64,000 nt of DNA from NCBI GenBank assembly GCA_015143295.1, contig CM026568.1:29396441-29460440 (forward strand). Reading direction: 5' to 3'. Shown here one piece after another: positions 1 through 12,198 of the stretch (positions are counted from its first letter, which is position 1; every line of letters begins with the position of its first letter). This DNA is from Tetracentron sinense (Eukaryota > Streptophyta > Magnoliopsida > Trochodendrales > Trochodendraceae). A program made the translations under genes and the position numbers. Below the pieces are notes generated by a model that was given only the letters and a program-made list of their open reading frames with translations, was not told the origin of the DNA and searched no databases.

Positions 1-146
1 CTCACTTTGATGGACTGTTAAAAGCACAGAAACAAGTCCAAAACATGGTTTATTAGTTGGGTTCTCAAGATCAGTTATTGCTGTTCTCAAGATCATCAAT
101 GGATATACAATCACTTGGACAATAGTCTTTTAGCTGTTTATCTGTT

Positions 147-332
147 TCACCTGAAACTCCACCAGGATCGAGCTTTTGGTGTTTGCATTTCCCTCTCTAT
201 GGTGGATTGTTGAGCTTTCTTCAATTCAAGCTCTTCCCCATCCATTCTCTCTTTCTTCCCTGTAAGATCCAAGCGTTCATCTGCCTGCCTGAACAACCCT
301 AATTCCTCCATCATTCTCATGATTATAGCCAT
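147..332 (-). CDS. Possible 61-codon ORF or exon, unidentified
   Basis: An ATG-initiated frame of 61 codons ends in TGA. Its product is strongly charged (Glu/Lys/Arg-rich, helix-prone) and ends Arg-Ser-Trp-Trp-Ser-Phe-Arg. The composition looks like a real protein C-terminus rather than random sequence. A TGA lies directly before the ATG in the same frame, so it would have to be a first exon or a stand-alone small ORF, or begin at a later acceptor. I recognise no family. The window edge is close and nothing else supports it. Confidence 0.25.
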   Translation of the reverse strand: MAIIMRMMEELGLFRQADERLDLTGKKERMDGEELELKKAQQSTIEREMQTPKARSWWSFR

Positions 333-512
333 TCATCTGCTAAATAAACTTCTTGATAAATTCAGAAACTAGTCTGCTGTCCATATCATAATTATTACTA
401 AAGTTAGATGCAGACACCCCCATTTCCCTCTCAGTCCTCTAACACATGCATTTGCATGCGCTTTCCCTATTGATTTTGGCCATTCCGTTAAAAAATTACA
501 TTATCTTCACAA

Positions 513-520
<8 letters not shown>

Positions 521-549
<29 letters not shown>
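521..549. repeat. (AG)n microsatellite
   Basis: An uninterrupted AG dinucleotide run of about 29 bp lies about 255 bp past the peroxidase stop codon, in or just beyond its 3' UTR. Confidence 0.9.
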
Positions 550-551
<2 letters not shown>

Positions 552-804
552 CAATTGCCCGTTGCTACCGACACCGTAATTTCTGTCTGAAGAAGACCTC
601 TCGAGTACAAAAAGATTAAATAAAAAACAAATAACTTGCATATACATATAATATATCATCATCAACAACAGATCATCTTCATCTTCATAATAAAGAATTA
701 GAGGAATCATGAACATCAACAAACTCCTATTCCTTCTTCTCTTCCTGGTCATTTTATCATTCTCCGATCATCATCAGAATCAGAATCAGAATCAAAACAA
801 TATT

Positions 805-1794
805 CTAAGTTGTAATAGAGTTGAAGGCATCGCATCTGTGCCGCACCTCTCCCTCCCGTCCGGTCTTGACCCCATAAACGCTAAGCTTCTCCATTGCACG
901 AGCAAATGCCTCAAAGAACGCCGACTGGTCCTTGGCGTACATTTCCACAAACGGCTTCGTCCTCTCATCCCCATACAGGGCACGATCCGAAGCCAACAAC
1001 CCCAACCCCCTTGGCAGATTCTGGAAGTACATGTTATCGAACTTGTTGGGAGTCATGACGTCGTTGAAAGCAGACATTGTTGGGTTCTGGTGGTAGTTTC
1101 CGCAGGCTTTCCTTAATCCCTCTGCATACCTTGGGTTATAGGTGGGATCATACTCGGAGGACTTACTGTAATTGAAGATCCTGTCGCTAAATTCCTTACA
1201 GTGAGAGAATCCAATGGTATGGGCACCGCTTAGGGCCACCATTTCCTGGACGGAAAACCCTTTGGAGGCGAAGACGGAGATGATCTCAGGGATGGACATG
1301 GTGGGTCGAGGGACATTGGCTTGGACGTTGGAGGATTTGGAGACAAGCCCATCTTTCCTTCCTAGGGGGACATTGTAGTAGGGACCTCCGACCATGGTGA
1401 TCAAATCACGGGTGGCGAGGGCGAGGATATCAGCGCAGGAGACAGTGGAAGGGCAGGAGAGCTCGAGAGCAGTCTTGGCTCGGACGACGACATCGAAGGC
1501 GTCGCCGGGGAGGGAGAGGTTGATGTCGGCGTCACGCTCGGCTTTGTTGAAGGAATTGGAGGAGACGAGAACGGAGGCGTCACAGCCTTCGACCATACAG
1601 TCGTGGAAGAAGAGACGGACGGTGCCGGCGGCGGTGGTGGGGCTGGTGATTTGCTTGTTGGTGATGGTGTCTTGAATGATTTGTTCCAACTTTGGGCATG
1701 ATTTCTGGTAGTAGGTGGTGGTGAGCTTTGAGTGAGAAGGAGGGATGAATGTGAGAGACGAAAGGAAGAGAAGGATGAGCAGATTTAATGCCAT
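805..1794 (-). CDS. Class III (secretory) plant peroxidase, intronless
   Basis: A single 329-residue frame encodes a haem peroxidase that oxidises phenolics with hydrogen peroxide in the cell wall or apoplast. Residues 1-22 are a hydrophobic signal peptide. The distal haem site holds Arg60 and His64 (LFFHDC), and the proximal site holds His192 (ALSGAHTIGFSHC). All eight conserved cysteines are present (33, 66, 71, 114, 120, 199, 231, 321), giving the four family disulfides. The MTPNKFDN segment near residue 250 matches the proximal calcium region. Length is normal for the family, where 320-340 residues is usual. Absence of introns and the motif context around the proximal His resemble the Arabidopsis PRX31/41/63/65 group (from memory). 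The first in-frame ATG precedes the signal peptide. No truncation or lesion is seen, so it should be functional. Confidence 0.95.
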   Translation of the reverse strand: MALNLLILLFLSSLTFIPPSHSKLTTTYYQKSCPKLEQIIQDTITNKQITSPTTAAGTVRLFFHDCMVEGCDASVLVSSNSFNKAERDADINLSLPGDAFDVVVRAKTALELSCPSTVSCADILALATRDLITMVGGPYYNVPLGRKDGLVSKSSNVQANVPRPTMSIPEIISVFASKGFSVQEMVALSGAHTIGFSHCKEFSDRIFNYSKSSEYDPTYNPRYAEGLRKACGNYHQNPTMSAFNDVMTPNKFDNMYFQNLPRGLGLLASDRALYGDERTKPFVEMYAKDQSAFFEAFARAMEKLSVYGVKTGREGEVRHRCDAFNSITT

Positions 1795-1907
1795 GGTGCT
1801 GTGGGGGTCCTGCTTCCCTTCCTCGCAAGGAAATGGGGGAAGATGGAGGCAGATCTGTTGCTTTTTGTGAAATAAAACTAAGGATGGGAGGGTTTTGGGG
1901 TGAGATG

Positions 1908-1919
1908 GGTTATATTTAG
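1908..1919 (-). promoter_or_regulatory. Putative TATA box of the peroxidase gene
   Basis: On the minus strand the sequence reads CCTAAATATAACC, about 115 nt upstream of the peroxidase ATG. That is a reasonable distance for a short 5' UTR. No other TATA-like stretch lies closer. The call rests on sequence and position only. Confidence 0.4.
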
Positions 1920-2198
1920 GATTATAGAGAGTGAGTGTGTGTGAAAATAGTGTCTAGGTCGTCATCAGATTGGGGGGAAGATGAAGGTGTCTTGAGCGTG
2001 GATTGCGCTGTAGCGGCTAGGAGCACATGGTGACCCTACAATTCCGTTTGTCCTTCTTTCAATTGAGTTTCATTGCTAAAATGCGCAGCCAGTGTTATAT
2101 ACTTTTTAAACGTTACACCTAAAATACGTGGCGCAAAGCCAGAGATGTATAGTTACTTACCCTCATTTTTTATATTTTTTTGAAACTTACTCTCTAAT

Positions 2199-2526
2199 CA
2201 CACACACCACTGTGAGATCGAATTACAGCCAATCGTGATTGAATTGGAGGAGAGTTCAATCGCACCCACACTCACAAGTCAACCCGGGTCCCTTTTAACT
2301 CTTATTAACCATGGTTTAGCATCACTAAGGTTAAATATAAGGTTAAATTTTTTAAAATATTGTTTGTTAAAAACTAAGGTTAGGTTGAACCCCTAGGGTT
2401 AGTGAATTTTAACCATGGTTAATGACAGTTAAAAGGGACACGGGTTGAACTGTTGAACAGTGGGTGCGATTGAACGCTTCCACAATTCAATAACGATGGG
2501 CTGTGATTCGATCTCCACCACTCCTG
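2199..2526. mobile_element. MITE with long terminal inverted repeats (TTAACCATGGTTAA family)
   Basis: The two ends are inverted copies over roughly 60-100 bp. GAGATCGAATTACAGCC with TTCAATCGCACCCAC on the left is answered by GTGGGTGCGATTGAA and GGCTGTGATTCGATCTC on the right. Inner arms read CCCTTTTAACTCTTATTAACC and GTTAATGACAGTTAAAAGGG. Possible imperfect 8-bp target duplication: TCTCTAAT at 2191-2198 and TGTCTAAT at 2525-2532 (hAT-like if real). Related arms recur near 7.9-8.2, 16.3-17.0, 18.7-18.96, 19.9-20.1, 31.6 and 35.0-35.5 kb. Confidence 0.75.
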
Positions 2527-2532
2527 TCTAAT

Positions 2533-3996
2533 GGGTCCCCAACTAGGGGAAGCTTGTGTATCAGAAGTGGAGTCAACTTGGCTCAGTTTTTGAAAGGATA
2601 GATTTAAGATTTCTAGGGCATATGAAGTGACCATCGTGCTTGTTCAGACATCCCATATGATTCTACTTACGGGTTAAAAAGCAGTACAGTCTGAATTTCA
2701 AATTTGGATTTTGTCCCTAAATGGTTTCTCTGAATGGAAGTGGAACCTTAGGCCTTGTTTGGTTCCGATTCTTTTACTATAATCAGTTGTAATCACAAAC
2801 GCACATTAGGACAGAAATATCTTTGCGGGGTTATGCAAATTTATTAAGGCTCCGTTTGGTTTGAAAAACTTTTCTAGAAAGAAACTTGTCCAACAAATAT
2901 CAGTGCATGATAGTATTTTGGGCCTACCAGACGCGGTTTTTCATGGGGTAGTCTTACGCTAACAGCTCATTTGGCATTATGCGATTTCACAGCTATAATT
3001 TGGAGTACCCATTGGTATTAAAATTCAAAACAATCTCCAATTTTCTTTATCCTTTCGGCGCAATAATATAGTAAGGGCTTGTGGTTGTGTTCTTATTTCG
3101 TAGTACTGTAGTTGGTTGCCTCTGAACTGTAACTGTCTGCTGTCGGTGAGATATGCAATAGGGGCATTGGGCATTGGGCATTACTACAATTGATATATGG
3201 AGCGCAAACTTGATGGCCTTCAGCCCCTTCACATGAGAACTTACTCTGGTTGGAGGACTGACAATTAGAAGATGAGATATGCTAGCCCTAGTCGCACACT
3301 TCTAAGCAGGAGCGGTTAACGAACCATGTTGTTCCTGAGCAGCTTGAGCTCGGTTTGTTAAAAGTTCGCTTGACTTGTTTATTTAACAAATAAGCCAAGT
3401 CCGAACTAGATTTTCAAGCTTAACGAGCCAAGCTTGATTACACAGGTACTTGACTAGTTAAAAGTTTGGCTCTGTGGGGGGGGGGGGGGGGGGAATGGAA
3501 TACAGAGAGCAAGGTCAACTTAGAAGTTGACTCCATGGTCTCATTGATCCACATCCTCTTTTTATCATCCATCAATTATGGTTAAAATTTACTCACCTTT
3601 TAGGATTAAGCAATCTAATCATGGTTTAAAAAAAAAACACAAAAGAACAAAATTATTAACTTTAATTTAATTAAGCTTAATCATGATTAAATAAGTGTTA
3701 AAAGGGACATTGGGGACACAACGAGCAGCTTAGAAGCAGACAGAGTTTTGGAGAGCCGAATTTATTATTCTTGACATTCGTGTTATATATTAAATTATAT
3801 AGAAATACGTGTTTAATTTTAATGCAATTAAGCTTATAAATTTAATGGGAAATGTATGGATTTTAAAACTCAATAAATCACTTAATTTAAGTTGTTTTAA
3901 GGAATAAATTACATGAAAAGAAAGTTAGTCAAAAAGTAACAAAAGACTTTTAAAAAATAATTTTTTTAAAAAATGGTTGATCGGTGCACTGGCCAA
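2533..3996. other. Gene-free repeat-rich stretch
   Basis: No coding exon is seen. It holds a GCCTTGTTTGGTTCC-type end near 2752 and GGCTCCGTTTGGTTT near 2850 (typical of plant Tourist/PIF MITE ends), an AGCTTGAGCTCGG-type repeat at 3335-3470, an 18-G homopolymer at 3476-3493, and half-copies of the TTAACC MITE family after 3550. Confidence 0.6.
3476..3493. repeat. Poly(G) tract, 18 nt
   Basis: An uninterrupted run of 18 G follows TCTGT. It is one of four G or C runs of 18 nt or more in this window. Confidence 0.9.
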
Positions 3997-5790
3997 TCAA
4001 TCGCCATCGGTGGCGATCGATAGCTCAAAATGCCAATTTTTCTCGGGTTTGCATGATATTTTGATTTTTGAGTCCCTATGACCCCCAATACTATAAATAA
4101 TCCTTATGTTCGTGGGTTGAGGGTTTCTAAAACTTTTTAAACCTAAAAGAGAAAAAAATAAGGTTATTTTGAGATATCTAAGAGGAGAAATCAAAGGTTT
4201 TGTAAGAAGAATGACGTAAAGACTTAGATCGATCTCATTCACAAGCGTTTGATCATAGCGAAACGATCGAGAGAGATAAATATAAATTTTTTCCTACTAA
4301 TATGATGATGTTTAATATAAACAAAGAAAAATAGTTGGATTTAAAGAAAAAAATAAGATCAAACATGTTATGTTATGAATCTCTTATAAAAATTGTTTAT
4401 GAATTTAAGAAATATCTTCTAATGATTTTAGTATGATTAAATAAGTATGAGTTTGATTAGAAATTGTGATGTGTTATAAAACTAGAGTTTTATAAGATTG
4501 ATTTTATCAAAATTACATACCAAAAATTGATGCATGATTAATAAAATTATTTCATTATTTTATTGTTGAAAACCTGATAGAGCAATATTGATCAATTATG
4601 AGAAATTGTATATGTTTAAATTGATGTATGATTGACAAATTACATGATGATAGATGTTGATTAAATCAAACTGTAAATTATGGTTGTGTGACTTAGACGT
4701 ATTATCATGACACCGTTAGTCATTATGATGAGCTTTCAAGAGTCCTTGACTAATAATTCTGGGTATGATTTAATTAATGATTATCATTATTTCACTCACA
4801 CTCATTCATGAAAATAAATATGTACAAACATGAAAAAAATCAAGATCATAAGTATTATACAAGCACATGAACATGACTGTATGATTGAGTTTTGCACTGC
4901 TCGAGTACCAACAAGCCTAAGATCAAAGCAAGACAAGTTGTATGCACCAGATAATATACAGATAGGCCGTATATACCGGACAATGTGTAGACAAGACGTA
5001 TACACGAGATAATGTATAGACAATCCGTATGCACCAGATAATATGTAAACCATATGGTACTTCGGTAAGTAGGGTATATGTTAGTCTCTATCAAATATAT
5101 GTGGTAGAATTATTTTAAGTTACTTCACAATGCATGTTGTTGGATACACTCATGAACAAGAAAGACAAGTAAGATAAGTAAGAAAGATAAGTATAAGTGA
5201 ACACGTATAAGAATTGATTTGAAATTATGCTTCCGCACTCTGAATTATTTAAATGCTTATATGTATTGTTAAATCATAATTTATGTTTTATATTAATGTT
5301 GTTATATTGTTAGTTAGAAGTTTATATATGTGGAGTAACTTGTTACGCAATCGATGACTTTGTTGTCGACATGCTTTAGGTTTGAAATTTGTACACCAGG
5401 GCCTTGGGAAGAGGAAGAAGAAGATCCAATAGGTGATTATTCCGAGGGTGAATGAAATCTGGATCGTTGATAATTTTCTGAAAATTAAATTATCAGTATT
5501 TAGATTTCGAGTTCAAGACATAGTAATAGATTTAATTTTGGATTTATGGTTATGTTGGATTGATAGTTGAGAATCATGATTACGATTCGAATTATTTATT
5601 ATGTTTAGTTTTAATTTGAGATAGTAGATTTAATTATGGTAAATTGAATAAAAAATTTCAGGTTCATATTTTAGATTACCTTAAATGCTTTATGACAGAG
5701 TATTATGATGAGTTGATGGTTAAATCACGTGCCAAGGTCTCATTTTAACCTAGGTAAGATTTTGGGGCGACACAGGTTTGCTTCTTAGGA
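3997..5790. mobile_element. Degraded LTR-retrotransposon-like region
   Basis: The AT-rich region contains blocks I associate with plant Ty3/gypsy LTRs: TTCGTGGGTTGAGGGTTTCTA near 4110, a minisatellite at 4940-5055, GTACACCAGGGCCTTGGGAAG near 5390 and a GGGGCGACACAGG stretch near 5765. No open gag or pol frame and no clean termini are visible, so the extent is approximate and the class is inferred from memory. Confidence 0.4.
4940..5055. repeat. 29-bp minisatellite, four units
   Basis: Units begin at 4940, 4969, 4998 and 5027, an exact 29-bp spacing. Each opens GTATGCACC or GTATAYACC-like and continues with GATAATRTAnAGACAAGNC-like sequence. The units have diverged from each other. Confidence 0.8.
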
Positions 5791-6008
5791 CTCTGTATAT
5801 ATCCTTAATAAAATATTTAAAATATACTTACTTCATTTAAATATTTAAAATAAGTAGATTTATTATATACTATTAAAGATTAATAATATAAAATTAATTT
5901 TAGATTATATAAATATTTTTTTATACAATTATAAACTTATATTAAAATTTTAGTTCACCGTAATTCTTTACCTAGGATAATAAAGTAAAATTTTCACCTA
6001 ATATAAAT

Positions 6009-7078
6009 ATATTTCCAATGAACCAAGATTAAGCATGGCTTGAATTCGTATATTAAAGCTTGAGCTTGTTTATTTAATAAACAAGCCAAGCTCAAGCTTG
6101 ATTTTCAAGCTCGTCTAATCAATAAACAAACTTGAACACACCACTACTCAGCTCGATAACACCCCTACTACTTCCAAACTTTCAATGTAGTAGCCTCAAG
6201 TTCTCTTTTTATCTTAAAATCAGTAGAAACCATAGCAACAGAGTTCTCAATTTTTTTTAAATTTTTTTTAATAATATGCGAATTTTTCATTGAACAGTTA
6301 ATTTCTTAACTATTTACTAATGTTTGAATATTTTGCGGCTTTTTCAAAAAGTCACGAATTTTATGAATTAAACATGAGTTATTCACGATTTTTTGTAAAA
6401 GTCCGGAATAAATATCTAATATATGAATTATGTTTGTTATCTTATTTAATATTTTTTCATATCTTACCCGATGTTTTCTCAATTTATTTTTAAATTTTAC
6501 TAATTTTCTTAGACGAATAACTCTCGAATTCTAACTCGATAGCTATTTCCAATGAACTAAGATTGAGCTCGACTTGAGTTCGTTTAATAAAAAAAGTCAA
6601 GCTTAAACTTGAATGTTAAGCTCGTTTAATTAATAAACAAGCTTGAACACGCCACTACTCAGCTCAGCTCGGCTCGATAACACTCCTACTTCCAAGCTCT
6701 CAATGTAGTAGCCTCAAGTTCCCTTATTATCTTCAAATCAATAGAAACCATAGTAACAAAGTTCTCTAATTTTTTTTTTAATTCTAAAATAATACGCGAT
6801 TTTTTCGCTGAATGATTGATTTTCGAACTATTCATGATTTTTTGAAAAAATTGCGACTTTTTCAAAAAGGTGCGAAATTTACGAATTAAACACAAATTAT
6901 TCACGATTTTTTTTTTAAAAGTCTCAAATAAATATCTAATATATGAATTATGTTAGTTATCTTATTTAATATTTTTTCATATCTTACCCGATGTTTTAAC
7001 AAATTATTTTTAAAATTTATCAATTTGCTTAGATGAATAATTCTCGAACTGTGACTTGGTAACTATGGTAGGTATCAT
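6009..7078. repeat. Tandem duplication, two units of about 530 bp
   Basis: Unit 1 (about 6009-6545) and unit 2 (about 6546-7078) share collinear blocks: TTTCCAATGAAC, CACTACTCAGCTC, CAATGTAGTAGCCTCAAGTT, TAGAAACCATAG, CTTTTTCAAAAAG, AATATCTAATATATGAATTA and CATATCTTACCCGATGTTTT. A third, broken copy lies at about 12170-13210 in an intron of the EDEM pseudogene, split by two SINEs. The units are non-coding. Confidence 0.85.
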
Positions 7079-7907
7079 GTTACTTTCTCTTTATAATTAT
7101 TAAATTTATTTTTGTTTTTTTCCAAAATTTCTCCTACCTTGTCGAATTTTTCCAAACTAACTCTTACTGAATTATTCCCGAACTCCGACTTTGTTACTAT
7201 GGTAGAAACCATAAATTTCTCTTTTTGAAAATTTATTTTTTTAAATCAAGGTTGCAAGACCAGGTGTTGCACAGGTAAGAGTTTGATTTTTTTTTTATTT
7301 AAATTTTGCATATGAGATTGATGCTCCTCATAATAGATCCACCTTCTTGTATGTATACACACGTGGCTTGCTCGAAAATCCTAAGAAATGCCGAATTTGC
7401 GATCATACTGATTCAAATCACACTCATAGGGCAACACATGTCCCTTTAATTCCCATTAACTGTGGTTCAGATTCACTAACTCTCAAGTTTCAACCATCTT
7501 ATCTTGATTTTTAGAATGAAGGTTCAACAACAATTGGACAGGGATAGGGCGAAACCAGGGGGGCAGGGGCCACGGTCCCCCCAAATTTTTTGAAAACCCT
7601 TTATGCAATAGTGTTACTCTATTTAAAAAAAAATTAAAAATGGTATTATTTATATACAGTGCCCCCAAAGTCGGTTAAAGAGGATAAAAAGAATAACTCA
7701 AAAGAAAGAATGTTAGCCTTACTCTCTTTCAAACTTTACCCTCACCCTCTTATTTCAGTTGGTTGGTGAATGGTGAAAGTAGAGTTTGATTGAGAGTAGG
7801 GCAAGCACACCTAACTCAAAAGTATCCCACATTCCTACCATGTCGCAAGTAAAAAAAAAAAAAAAAACTTCTGAACTCATTTGTACAAGAAAGAGACAAG
7901 ACAAGAG
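7079..7907. other. Gene-free stretch with TE debris
   Basis: No exon is found. Around 7545-7680 lies a GGGGCCACGGTCCCCCC / AGTGCCCCCAAAG segment of a type common in plant DNA transposons (compare 30175-30495). The rest is AT-rich, with a 17-nt poly(A) near 7850. Confidence 0.5.
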
Positions 7908-8203
7908 ATTGTTTCACAGTCAATTGCGATTGAACTCAAAGTGATTGATTGAGTTCAATCACACCCATAAGTTAAAAAGTCTTTTTAATTTTTATTAACT
8001 GTGGTTAAGATTCATTAACTCTTAAAGGCTCAACAATCCAACCATGATTTTTAGGAAAAAAATATTAATTTTTTAAAATTTTGGTTAAGAAATTTTAATT
8101 TATAGGGTTAATATATTTTTAAAAAAAAATCAGAACCGTAAAAGTTAAAACTTTACAACGGGGTTAAAAGCGACACGCGTTACCTGTGAGTGCGATTGAC
8201 AGG
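7908..8203. mobile_element. MITE of the TTAACC family
   Basis: The left arm holds CACAGTCAATTGCGATTGAA, GAGTTCAATCACACCCA and TTTATTAACTGTGGTTAAG. The right arm holds GGTTAAAAGCGACACGCG and GTGAGTGCGATTGACAGG. The arrangement matches the element at 2199-2526. The right terminus looks shortened. Confidence 0.6.
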
Positions 8204-9110
8204 GATCCGGGCTCAGAAATGCGTGGGTATTGGGTAAGTGGGTCGGACATGGCCACATGTCTCTGTCCTCTATGGATTGTCTCTGTCCTCTATATACTGT
8301 ACCATATGAGAGAGCTATACAGAAACTGATGGAGGGAAGTGGGAAATAGATTGAGATAACTTTCCTCAATTTACGCTTCCCTGAATCCATGGAATCCATC
8401 CGCACCTCGTTTTTTACACTCCCACTCTCTCTCTCTCTTTAGGATATGAATCATGGGTCTCCCTCATTGTCGTGATCTCTGGCGCCGGCTCCAACTTAGT
8501 CCGCAAATGCAAGTAAATCATCACGACCCACCTGCCTTTTTTGGATTCAATTCATTAGGTTTGGATTCTATATGATATCTGGGTCTTCTTTTGTTTAATG
8601 GGTATTTCGATTTTCATATGTTGAAATTCTGTTTTCTTGTGGAACTCTCAATTTCGTAGCCTTGTTTTTTTTTCCAGAGATTTGTAGGTAATGAGTTGTT
8701 TTCATTCTGCTGATTCTGTGGTGGGATTTCATCTGGTACTTATTTTATCTTTGTGTCTGAAAATTTGAACAAAGTAGCTGCTCTAATTTTGTTGTCTAGA
8801 AGCAATGATTCATCGTTGCTTTGTTATAGTGGAATTTTCTTCCCATAAAAGTGGGGACTTATTATCTAATTTTAACTTGTATGCCGAAAGTGTAGCCTAG
8901 TATAATTTTCTGGAGTTGGGTTTCGTTTGAAAGCACTCAATGCACCTATGAGGCCTACAAACCAAACACATCCATATTGTTTTATAGTTGACATCTCTGT
9001 ATTAGTTGATCTAAGAGGGGGAACAATGGTCTTTACAATCTAGTTGTTTCTCTTCCTTTTCAGGTTTTATCATGCTTATGACAACTACATGACTCATGCA
9101 TTTCCAGTCG

Positions 9111-9798
9111 GTTCGAACTCTACAGTAATTCCACAACAATTGTTGTAGATTGATGAATTTCTGTAGAATTCTTAACCACACTTCCTAAGTGTAATGTGTA
9201 ATTAAAGAGAACATAGTATATGAGAAGAGAAAAGAAAAGAAAGGCATGCACAACCACAACACAAGGAATTTATGTGGTTCACCCAACCCGGGCTACATTC
9301 ACGGGCATTTGACAAGAATGTGTTCACTATCAATGAAGAAGATTACAAGGTAAATAAACATAGGGGCTTACCTCCCTACAATCCTGTGAAACCTACCAAA
9401 TTCTTCTTCACACAACTCTACCAAGAACACCCAATACTTGTTGCTCCACTGTCAACACATCGTTGGCACAAATCCAAACCGACCTTGTGATGACACTGCC
9501 TTAAAAACCTCAAGCCTCTTGGATCTTGGCTAGAGAAGAAGAGTACTTGAGAGAAAACCCTCTCCAAGCCTAATGGTTCATTTTCCTGTAATCTCTTTAC
9601 TCAAAAGGAATAGTCTTTCCTTCATTTTCCTCTCTTAATTAGACATTTCTAGCCACATTTGACTATACCTAAAATGCCCCTCCAAAAGGAAACAATACCT
9701 TTAAAAAAAGAAAATGAGTCTGGGTGATTTTATCTATCGCCAAACCCAACAATTTTTGTTCTTGTAATAAGGTATCATCTGTTCTATGACTTTGCAAG
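9111..9798. mobile_element. LTR-like sequence separating two EDEM exons
   Basis: Coding continuity (AFPV before, DELK after) shows this 0.69-kb stretch lies between adjacent codons. It reads either as an intron (GT at 9111, AG at 9797-9798, phase 1) or as an insertion. Its content (AAGGAATTTATGTGGTTCACCC, CCTCAAGCCTCTTGG) resembles antisense copia-type LTR sequence. No clear target duplication was found. Confidence 0.45.
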
Positions 9799-10208
9799 AC
9801 GATGAGCTAAAACACCTTACCTAAATTTTCACTGACTCCCTCAGCAAGCTTGGAAATTTGAAGGTGATAATTGCTTATATGAGAATTTATTGACATTATC
9901 ATCCATAACAGATTAATTAATATATTTGAAATATGAGATCCTTCCATGTAAGTGTTGTCTTATTTTCAGCTTCAATACTTACCTCACAACTGCAGAGGTT
10001 CAGCTCTGGCATTTATTGAATCTTTGTCTAGGTATATTATTGTTACAAACTTGCTTATAAATAAAATATAAAAGACACGAAATAAAGTACTATCTATTGA
10101 TATGACCACTTCGAGGGGGCAAAACCTCCTTACAAGACTCTCATATTTCTATCCTCATCCCTAAATACCTAGACCATTATTTATATATTAACTTAAACCC
10201 TTACAAGA

Positions 10209-10571
10209 AAACCCTTACCAAATCGTGAAACGAAAGCGAGAAGCGGGAAGCAAGACTAAAAAAATCCTTAGGAAACGGGAAGCGAGAAATAGATATAGGT
10301 GTCTCATTCCCATTATATTAGGATGACTCATCATTCCTTAAATTTTATTTTATATGAGATATTTGTGAAGAAGTAGGTGCCTTAGAGTCTTAGGTTTCAA
10401 TTCAATGATACTTGCTTTGGATATATGTTGTAGGCTTTAGACTCAAGTCTATTCCATTACTTCCTAAATAGTAAATACATAACTTCCTTGACCACTGAAT
10501 GAGAATTTATGGAAGCGAGTCTGGGAAATGAGCTTCCCACCTTGTACATAGCTTCCTAGCAACTATGGTAT
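10209..10571. mobile_element. Dispersed non-autonomous element (copy A of 10.2/23.1-kb family)
   Basis: It shares collinear blocks with 23089-23461: GCGGGAAGCA, GAAATAGATA, TCCCATTATATTAGGATGA, TTAGACTCA, ACTTCCTA, GAGCTTCC and AGCTTCCCACCTT. The family ends read CCATAGTT and its complement AACTATGG. It lies in the part of the EDEM pseudogene where exons are missing. Confidence 0.65.
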
Positions 10572-11062
10572 AAACTACCGAAACTCTGAAACAAGTATAA
10601 ACTACGCCGCTCCGCAATGAGTCTATTCTACGGTTATCCCCCACGGAGAACTACACCGGGCTGATCCCGCTTAGCCAGGTATGTAGGTAGCCCGACCCCG
10701 GGTTCGACCCCTAGGATAGAGTTTGCTTCAAATCCCTTCTTAATTATCATATTTCAAATTACTTAGGCATTTCTCTTGATTTTGTCTTGTTTGGCTTACA
10801 CCTAGGAAGTAGGTAACCATTTTAGGACGGGGTCCCGAGGTGCCTAACACCTTCTCCGAGACTTAAAAGAATCTCTTACCTAGACTCCGACTGCGACCAT
10901 AGGCCCCTATCTACATTCACCCGGGTCCTACACTCCAACTTCCCCCAAAATAAAGTAGGTGGCGACTCTAAGTCATCTGTGAAGGCATTTAGCATCGTTC
11001 CTCTGTAGGGCCCGGCCTGGAAGGAAAGGCGGTAAATCCCGTGCCCACACGTCTTTTTCTCT
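10572..11062. mobile_element. LTR-retrotransposon fragment
   Basis: Contains CAGGTATGTAGGTAGCCCGA and GACGGGGTCCCGAGGTGCC with CTAACACCTTCTCCG. Both motifs are familiar to me from plant LTR/5' leader sequences (from memory). No termini or coding frame are visible. Confidence 0.5.
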
Positions 11063-12198
11063 TAAGTTTTCGGATTTAACTTGTTTTGTGTGTCATGTAG
11101 TTTTTTCTTCAGCTATTTAATTTTTACAGCATGTTGAGACAAGTACAAAGTGATTTGATTATACTTACTATATTGCAGGTACCATTAAGCTGATATGAGG
11201 ATAGTAAAAGCAACCTATTGGCAACTTAAGATCCGTCAAGCATTTTGGCCCGGTCTACAGGCAAGTCATTGAAGGTCTCGACTTTGCCTTAGTGATAACT
11301 TGAAGCCTATACAATCTTGATCTTCATGATATTGTAAACAGGTTCTCGTCGGAGATATTGCAGCTGCTAATTCATCACATCGCTAGTTTTTAAAAATATG
11401 AAAGAGGTTTGGAGTGCTACCAGAGAGGTATGCATAGTTTGAAATCTTCTTTACAATTGCCCCTGCTCTTTTCTTTTGCTGCAAGCACTGGCTTATTTTG
11501 ATATACTGCATGAAGTTTGCTTCTAAAATTGAGGTCAAATTAGTTGTTTTAATGGGAATATTACAAATTTATATAGATGTTTGCTGGACTGTGAAATGTT
11601 GCATCCTACTGAGAAATATTATCCTTTCTGCCCTAAATTAGCAAAATCCACATTGTACCTATGTCAAGCAACCAAAGGTCTGGTAAAATGCTTTATCGAA
11701 GGACCAACTTAAAACTTGGGTGGAACAACTCACTAAGCCAGAAATGGGCAATGGATATTGTCGGATATTGGCCACATGGTTGTTTGGGTCATGGAGTGAT
11801 TGGCTGATTAATGTCCCTCTCAATTTTTTGGAGTAAATGCTCTTTCCAAAGAGACATATTGAACCTATTAATCTATACAACTAAGTTGACATTAATTAGT
11901 TGACCTCATAATTATCCCTTAAAGGGGGAATATTCACTGAATTACATGCTCAATGGATTTCCATAAACCATCATGGTGTGGAAGTAATCCTAGAGCTCCA
12001 CATTTCTTATTGAAATATTGACATCTAAAACTTTCCTTTATCCACTACCAGTAGCAGCAAGAAAAGGAGTTTCAGTTTCTTTGTCTCTACTAAAATAAAT
12101 TATTTTAGTTTGCCAATTATATTCTGAAGTCAGAACTTTGAAAATACAATGATGACACTCAAAATGTTGCAACCATAGTAACAAAGTTCTCTGATTTT

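Noticed and set aside
709-1116. 135-codon plus-strand frame
   Set aside because: Antisense shadow of the peroxidase gene; no domain and no independent support.
4830-5094. Overlapping frames on both strands
   Set aside because: Products of the 29-bp minisatellite, where a repeat unit free of stops keeps several frames open.
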